This document shows, one piece after another, positions 58,178 to 64,000 of a DNA stretch of 64,000 nt (the first letter of the stretch is position 1; the number at the start of each line of letters is the position of its first letter). Source of the DNA: Telopea speciosissima (lineage: Eukaryota > Streptophyta > Magnoliopsida > Proteales > Proteaceae). The translations under genes and the position numbers were made by a program. A model generated the notes under the pieces. It was not told the origin of the DNA and did not search any database. It saw only the letters and a list, made by a program, of their open reading frames with translations. The stretch covers positions 34,075,501-34,139,500 of the forward strand of contig NC_057916.1 of NCBI RefSeq assembly GCF_018873765.1, in the 5' to 3' direction.

Positions 58178-58420
58178 TGTTAGAATTATTGGGATCCCAG
58201 AGGATCTCGGTATTAGCGCTAGCACTAATACCAAGATGGATCCTTCTGGGGGTCTTTTTGTCTTTTGTCTATTTTCTTGTGGGTTACTCTTCTTATTGCT
58301 ATTTAATGAAGTGGAATAGGAAGTTCTAACCTATCGGTTGAACTCCCAAAGGGTTACAGCCTATGATATTCTCTCCTCTCTCTTCTCTCTTTACTTCTCT
58401 TTTCTCTTTATTATTTTACA

Positions 58421-58432
58421 TGGTATCAGAGC
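58421..58432 (+). promoter_or_regulatory. Copia 3 primer-binding site
   Basis: TGGTATCAGAGC, the initiator tRNA-Met primer site, directly follows the LTR end TTTTACA. Confidence 0.9.
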
Positions 58433-58975
58433 TAGAACCTTAGGGCTGCTACATCGCTCTAATATCTTGTTCTTGTTCTCTTTTCATATTTCTTCACTTT
58501 ATTCTTGAGGTGATTGATCTCTGATTACTTTGCGGCTTCCTTTCGTATTCGTTTGAAGGGGGTGCAGCACCCCATGCTGCTTTATGGGATTTTGAAGAGA
58601 CTAGTTCATGTTTCTTATTGAGAACTAGTCTTCTCTCTTTTGTGTTCATTGGTGATCGGTATATGGATTGATAATTGTGACATCATGTCAGGTATGAACT
58701 TTTAGTTGGTTGGAGATTTATATTGATCAGTTTTGGATCGATTTTCTGGACAGAGTGTGTGCTTCATATCGATCAGCCTTGGATCGATTTTCTGGACCAG
58801 ATTGATATCGGTTTTTTTTTTGGGGACTGCATACTTCAATATTTTCTGGGCAGAATAGTTCACGGTTTCTGGGCAGTGACTCGATTTTCTTTGACAGCCT
58901 TTGTGGGCAGATTTTTGGATCGATTTTGTGGTGATTATTTTCTGAATCTCTATTGATGGATGATCTAATAAGCAA

Positions 58976-59755
58976 GTGGTGACAGAAGTGATGTCTTCTT
59001 CTTCACATCGCATTGTGGAAAAGAAATTAGTAGGTGCTAGCAACTTTCAACAGTGGAAGCACATAGTGACGTTAGTATTGACTGGTCGTGATCAGCTGAA
59101 GCACTTAACAGAGACAAAGCCGGCTAATGATACATCATGGGATGTCATGGATGCACGTATTTTAGGACAACTTTTGAATTGTATGGATGACCAGATAGTT
59201 GATTTGGTCACCCATATCCATACTGTGAAGGGATTGTGGGAATACCTGAATGTGCTGTATTCAGGTGTGAGTAATCTGTCCCGTATTTATGAACTGTCGC
59301 AGGATTTTTATCGAGCTGATAGGAAGGATCGTCAATTCACCCAATATTGTGCTGATTATAAGAAGATGTATGAAGAGTTGAATGCGATACTCCCTATCAG
59401 TTCTGATGTAAATCAGATGCAGACCCAGCGGGAGCAACTCGCAGTTATGGGTTTTTGGGGCAGTCTTGGAAAGGAGCATGATTCAATCCGCTCCAATATT
59501 TTAGGAGGTGATAAGGTGCCCTCCCTTGCTGATACATTCTCTCAGGTCCTTCGTGTTTCTCGTGAGAAGTCTCATGATCCCACACCAGTCACAAATGATA
59601 GTTCAGCCCTAGCAGCTTCTGGCCGTGGGAATGGAGTTGGCCGTGGTCGTGGTAATGTTCCAAGGAAAGCTCCTGGTACTCTGTTTGTTGAGGGTGGTCA
59701 TGTAAGGACGTGTCACCACTGTGGCACACCGGGTCATATTCAGTGCTTTTGTTGA
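58976..59755 (+). pseudogene. Copia 3 gag
   Basis: A 259-codon frame encodes a nearly complete Copia gag: an N-terminal KKLVGASNFQQWKHIV motif, then VKGLWEYLNVLYSGVSNLSR and QFTQYCADYKKMYEELN. An RG-rich stretch precedes a CCHC zinc knuckle CHHCGTPGHIQCFC at the C-terminus (nucleic-acid binding). A TGA follows the knuckle because of a one-base shift; the polyprotein continues in the next frame from about 59755. Gag packages element RNA in cytoplasmic particles. This gag might still be translated alone. Confidence 0.85.
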
Positions 59756-61332
59756 AGTTTCATGGTAAGCCTCTGCAACAACAGTTTGCCAACTCTGCAA
59801 CTAGTACAGAGTCTTCTGCTGCACCATCTGAGGAAAAGGTGATAACTATGTCTGCTGAGGATTATGCAGGGTTCACCCAGTTTCAGATTTCTCAGCCTAC
59901 ATCTTCCTCCACTACTACTTTTGTCAAGACAGGTAATGCCACTGCGTGTCTCTCTTCTTCTCGTCCCTGGATCATTGATTTAGGTGCATCTGATCATATG
60001 TCTAGATTTTCAGGTAATTTTTCGTCTCTTTGTCCTTCGGAGTCTAGTATTACATTAGCCAAAGTTAATGGCACTGGAACTGTTCATCCTAGTACGAATT
60101 TTTCCCTTTCAAATGTCCTTTACTTACCTGATTTCCCTTTTAATTTATTGTCTGAGTAAGCTAACCAATGCTTATAACTGTTCCATAACTTTCTACGCTG
60201 GTTCTTGTGTTTTTCAGGATCTTAAGTCGAAGAAGACGATTGGTAGGGGGCGTGAACAAGGGGGGTTGTATTTTCTTGAGGACTCTCCTTCAGTTGCATG
60301 CTTCGGAATTTATCTCCTCGTGAAGTTCATTGCCGGTTGGGACATCCATCATTACAGAGTTTGAAGAAGCTTGATTCTCGTTTTCAGTCTCTTTCTAGTC
60401 TAGATTGTGAGTCGTGTCAGTTTGGAAAGCTCCACTGTGTGAGTCATTCCCCTCGAGTCAATAAATGGTCTACGTACCTTTTTGATTTAGTTCACTCCGA
60501 TGTGTGGGGTCCTTGTCCTATTGCGTCTAAGTTAGGATTTCAGTATTTTGTTACTTTTGTTGATGACCATTCTAGGGTCACTTGGCTTTTTTATCTACTG
60601 AAAAATCGTTCAGAATTGTTTTCTATTTTTTGTGCAGTTGTTACTGAAATTCAAACTCAATTCAATAAGAGCATTCGTACTTTATGTAGTGACAATGCAA
60701 AAGAGTATTTTTCATCACCCTTTAATTCTTTTATGATTGGTCGTGGTATGATTCACCAGTCTTCTTGTTTAGACACTCCACAACAAAATGGAGTGGCTGA
60801 ACGGAAGAATAGACATTTGATGGAAGTTACTCGGTCCATTCTTTTTGAACGGAAGGTACCACAGATTTTTTGGGCTGATGCTGTTCTTACTGCATGCTTT
60901 CTCATTAATCGCATGCCCTCTTCTGTTTTAACAGGTGGGATTCCTTATTCTTTACTTTTCCCGTCTGCCCAATTGTTTGAGTTACCTCCCCGTATTTTTG
61001 GGTGTGTTTGTTTTGTTCATGACCATCGTCCTGGGCTATCTAAGTTAGAACCTAGGTCCTTGAAATGCATTTTCCTTGGTTATTCGCGTACTCAAAAAGG
61101 ATATAGGTGTTTTTGTCCTTTGCAGAAATATTTTATCACCGCCGATGTTTCCTTCTTTGAGTCCACGCCTTATAATGATTCTTCATTTGTTTTGTCCAAG
61201 TTGGATAATGGTCTTCCTCTTTCTGTTGTAGAACGGGTCTCTCCACAGGTTCCACCGACTGCACCTCTACCACCACCACCACCAACTATTCCTCCTGCTT
61301 CGATTCACCAATGTTCGTTGTCCTCGTGTTGA
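59756..61332 (+). pseudogene. Copia 3 protease and integrase
   Basis: The protease site lies at about 59965-60000 and reads WIIDLGASDHM: the family D-S/T-G triad has Leu in place of Ser, so the active site is altered. A shift at about 60155 separates it from the next part. From 60298 the integrase runs openly for 344 codons: HCRLGHP and CESCQFGK (HHCC finger), then the DDE core with HSDVWGP, a VTFVDDHSRVTWLFY segment, SDNAKEYF and QQNGVAERKNRHLMEV. It ends at TGA 61330-61332 in a Pro-rich linker. Confidence 0.85.
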
Positions 61333-61372
61333 TATAGCAACCCTGGCTCCTTCGGTACCTACCACGTCAACT

Positions 61373-62390
61373 TTGGCTGCTGATCTTGTTCCAGAGGTAA
61401 CTGTATCCATTTATGATGTTCTTGCTCCATCTTCTAGTGATGTTGTTCCTTCTGATCTTGATGTTCCCTCTTCTAATTTTAATGCTGCTCCTTCTGATAT
61501 TGATGTTCCCATTGCTCTACGTAAGGGGGTTCGTAGTTGTACCCAACATCCTTTGGGTAATTTTGTGTCTTATTCTGGTTTGTCTGACTCTTTTCGATCT
61601 TATCTTACCACTATTGCGTCTTATCTTGTTCCTAAGTCAGTTGCAGAGGCATTATCTAGTCCTGGCTGGAGGATAGCTATGGAGGAAGAATTATCGGCCT
61701 TGGAAAGTAATGAGACTTGGGATCTTGTTCCTTTGCCCACGGGTAAGACTGCTGTTGGTTGTCGGTGGGTATTTGTTGTGAAGGTAAACCATGATGGTTC
61801 TCTTGCTCGTTTGAAAGCACGTTTGGTAGCGAAGGGGTATACCCAGGTCTATGGGGTTGATTATTTAGATATTTTTCATTTTTTCTCCTGTTGCCAAGCT
61901 TGCTTCTGCGCGTGTTTTGATCTCTCTTGCAGCATCTCATCACTGGCCTCTATATCAATTGGATGTGAAGAATGCCTTCCTTCATGGTGATTTACATGAG
62001 GAGGTATATATGGAGCAACCTCCAGGGTTGGTTGCTCAGGGGGAGTCTGGTTTGGTGTGTAAGTTGAAGAAGTCACTATATGGGCTTAAGCAGTCTCCTC
62101 GGTATTGGTTTGGTAAGTTTACCAGTGTTGCTCTTCAATTTGGTTTGTTGCAATGTGATAGTGATCATTCGGTGTTCTATCGTCTCTCTAAGACGGGTAG
62201 GATATTTTTGGTTGTGTATGTGGATGAGATAGTCATCACGGGAGATGATGTTGAAGGCACATTTGCAACAACAGTTTGAAACCAAGGACCTCGGAAAGTT
62301 GAAATATTTCTTGGGTATTGAGGTTGCTCAGTCGAGCAAAGGTATTTCTCTTTCATAGCACAAATATGTTTTAGACTTACTTATAGAGAC
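61373..62390 (+). pseudogene. Copia 3 reverse transcriptase (truncated)
   Basis: The N-terminal part (61373-61880) has VPIALRKGVRSCTQHP, GWRIAMEEELSALESN and ARLKARLVAKGYTQ. A one-base shift near 61880 is followed by YQLDVKNAFLHGDLHEEVYM and KSLYGLKQSPRYWF. The catalytic box reads VYVDEIVITG, with Glu in place of the second Asp of YVDD. Another shift lies at about 62270, then KYFLGIEVAQSSKG, a TAG in the next block, and truncation at 62390 by the hAT element. Confidence 0.85.
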
Positions 62391-64000
62391 CAAGGTTCGA
62401 AAACTCGGGTCTCGGAGCCATCTCGGCCCAGCCTAAAACCAAGTCGAGTTGAGATCTCAGCGAGTTTGTGTAATTTTTTTTTTTCCAACTCAGAAGCCCA
62501 TCTGGGTGGGTTTTAGACCTCCTTTGGGTCTGAAAGTTGGTATTCAGCCTATTTTAGGCCATTTAAACACAATGGCATTATCAGATTTTGCAAAAACAGA
62601 GTCCAAATAGGACTTTTACATCGGACCCTAAGTTGGTAGGCGACGACGTACTAAAATACCATACTATATACATTAATGACATAATTTAGTAATAGAAAGC
62701 TAGCAAAACATTCAATTAATAGTAAAACAACTTAATAAGCATTACAAATGTTAAAGTGAATAAGTGATACATCAAATTGCTTACGTTTAACAATGTTACA
62801 AGTTACAACTATCATCACATAAAATGAGATTGAATCACATATTCATTCCCCACTTGTCCCACATAGTCTTCCCATGACATATTGTTGCTCCACTGTTGCA
62901 TATAGTTCTCCACAGCAGTCATATAAGAGTTGTCATCCACATATAGCAAGGCCCCTATCCTAGGGTATAGCTGTTGCACAGTGGCGTGAGACGGTTGCCA
63001 TAAAGTGTGAGATCCACTGCTTCTGCTACTGTCATATTGAGGAATGTATGGGACTGGGAATGTGGGCCCAATCCCAGACCCAGTGCTTTGATAGTCATAC
63101 TCATGTGTTGACTGGCCAAACTGACCATAGGCACTATATTCAGAACCGGTGCTCTCCTGGCCATAATCATAGTGATGATGAGGTTGAGATGAATGCCACG
63201 ACTGATGCTCACTACTAGTATCCATACTCATGCTTCCAAAACTTGCTAGCATGGTGTTCATTCTCGTGTCATCATGCTGAGGTTGGTTGTGTTTGCGACC
63301 CGTCCTCTTGTACGTTTTACTATGACCACCATGGTCTTGATCTTGTGTAGCATGTGTAAACTGAGACTCACCTGTGAAACGCACAGGGTCCTCCTGCGTT
63401 CCCACTTCATGCTGGTATTGCTCGCGCATCCTCTCATGACGATCATCATAATAACCACCACTCTGTATGCCACCACCACCACCACCACTACTACCAGCAT
63501 TACCACCAGCAGGGTCATCACCATCACCATCACCACCATCATCATCATCATCATCATCAGGAGCAGTTCCTGTTGCAGCCTCAAAAGGTCTCGGTGACTC
63601 TGAATGTGCATGCCCCTCTTGCGACATGTAGTCGTCAACATCTGTACCGGTTACGAACGCAATGGTAGAGTCGGGCCTACCTCCAGGCTCATCCATCTCT
63701 GATGCACCACGATCCCTCACCCACTGGAATAGGGGATCCTCATCATCATCAGAGTCCTCGAATGTACTCCAGTTGCGCTCGCACCCAGAGGATGAACATG
63801 TTTGTGAGGGCACTTTGACTGCTAACTTCCTCAGGTTGGGTGAACTTGTACCATAAAGCACCCACCAGTCAGCTGCATTACAAACATAGAATATTAAGAA
63901 TATGTGCATTCTAAAGGGATAAAATTATAATTCATAAATGTAATGTCATGCCACATTGCCACCTACCAAGGTCTGACTTTTGTCTACCCTCCACTGCAGC
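62391..64000 (-). mobile_element. hAT-superfamily transposon, left end (runs off window)
   Basis: The sequence changes abruptly from Copia RT to CAAGGTTCGAAAACTCG at 62391, a plausible hAT terminus (CA-GG start). The 8 bases before it, ATAGAGAC, would be the left target duplication. The sub-terminal region has repeats of CTCGG/CGAG. Inside is a minus-strand transposase gene whose 5' end and right terminus are beyond 64000. Confidence 0.7.
62815..64000 (-). CDS. hAT transposase, C-terminal exons (partial)
   Basis: The last exon (63872-62815, stop TGA) begins ADWWVLYGTSSPNLRKLAV, then SQTCSSSGCERNWSTFE, the hAT C-terminal dimerisation signature. It is preceded by a 94-base intron (63966-63873, donor G|GTAGGT, acceptor AATGCAG) and the end of an upstream exon (64000-63967). 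After the dimerisation motif comes an unusual tail of about 290 residues: poly-Asp/Gly, His/Gln/Ser/Tyr-rich and disordered, ending WEDYVGQVGNEYVIQSHFM. The tail contains no stop. The residues normally linking CERNWS to the end of the domain seem shortened (FEDSDDDEDPLFQWV). The protein may still be intact; the DDE catalytic part is outside the window. Confidence 0.75.

Larger units (their letters stand above)
58173..62390 (+). mobile_element. Copia element 3, cut by a hAT transposon
   Basis: The 5' LTR is 58178-58420 (243 bases, TGTTAGAATTATT to TTATTTTACA), with primer site TGGTATCAGAGC at 58421-58432 directly after it. Gag, protease, integrase and RT follow in order up to 62390, where the sequence switches to a hAT end. 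The remaining RNase H and 3' LTR must lie beyond the window. The flank TAACC (58173-58177) would be the left target duplication. The frame is broken at four or more places, yet the domains are well preserved, so it is younger than Copia 2. Confidence 0.85.

Noticed and set aside
63274-63641. Thr/Ile-rich and Val/Met-rich open frames over the hAT gene
   Set aside because: They are other-frame shadows of the Asp/Gly-coding trinucleotide runs in the transposase.

Overview
The window is plant nuclear DNA, from a flowering plant. The signs are an INDETERMINATE-DOMAIN zinc-finger gene with plant-type introns, a nuclear tRNA-Lys gene with a T-run terminator, Copia elements primed by initiator tRNA-Met (TGGTATCAGAGC), a Gypsy element with the TGGCGCC primer site, an Au-like SINE tail, RTE and L1 LINEs, and many hairpin MITEs. 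I cannot fix the species; nothing looks grass-like.

The window is gene-poor. Host genes or their remains are: the last three recognisable exons of an unidentified gene (260-2452, +); tRNA-Lys(CUU) at 11851-11923 (+); one apparently intact gene, an IDD transcription factor of 501 residues in three exons (18175-21449, -); and a RanGAP pseudogene with four in-frame stops and no WPP domain (42090-43440, -). Two DNA transposons carry pieces of host genes: a Mutator-like element with perfect 9-bp target duplications holds an F-box-associated-domain fragment (26935-28760), and another terminal-inverted-repeat element holds an oligopeptide-transporter exon (40174-41597).

From 1 to 17 kb the sequence is short repeats (SINEs, foldback MITEs, LINE pieces) plus a Copia element that landed inside an L1 RNase H region. 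From 17 to 29 kb lie the IDD gene, a MITE inside a MITE, and the F-box Pack-MULE. From 29 to 36 kb a broken Gypsy element is split by a 2.56-kb LTR-like insertion with target duplication GAAGA, and a related LTR lies inverted beside it. From 36 to 45 kb are MITEs, two larger TIR elements and the RanGAP pseudogene. From 45.5 to 64 kb retrotransposons are nested: a 1.3-kb solo LTR, a 9.2-kb Copia element that received three later insertions, an antisense Copia fragment, a third Copia element inserted in it, and a hAT transposon inserted in that and running off the right edge.

Many insertion edges are fixed by target-site duplications read directly from the sequence, so the order of events can be reconstructed. 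No prokaryote-type system, CRISPR array or operon is present. The best candidates for undescribed biology are the two gene-capturing transposons, the very long-armed hairpins, and the repeat-rich IDD gene with its possible upstream ORF.
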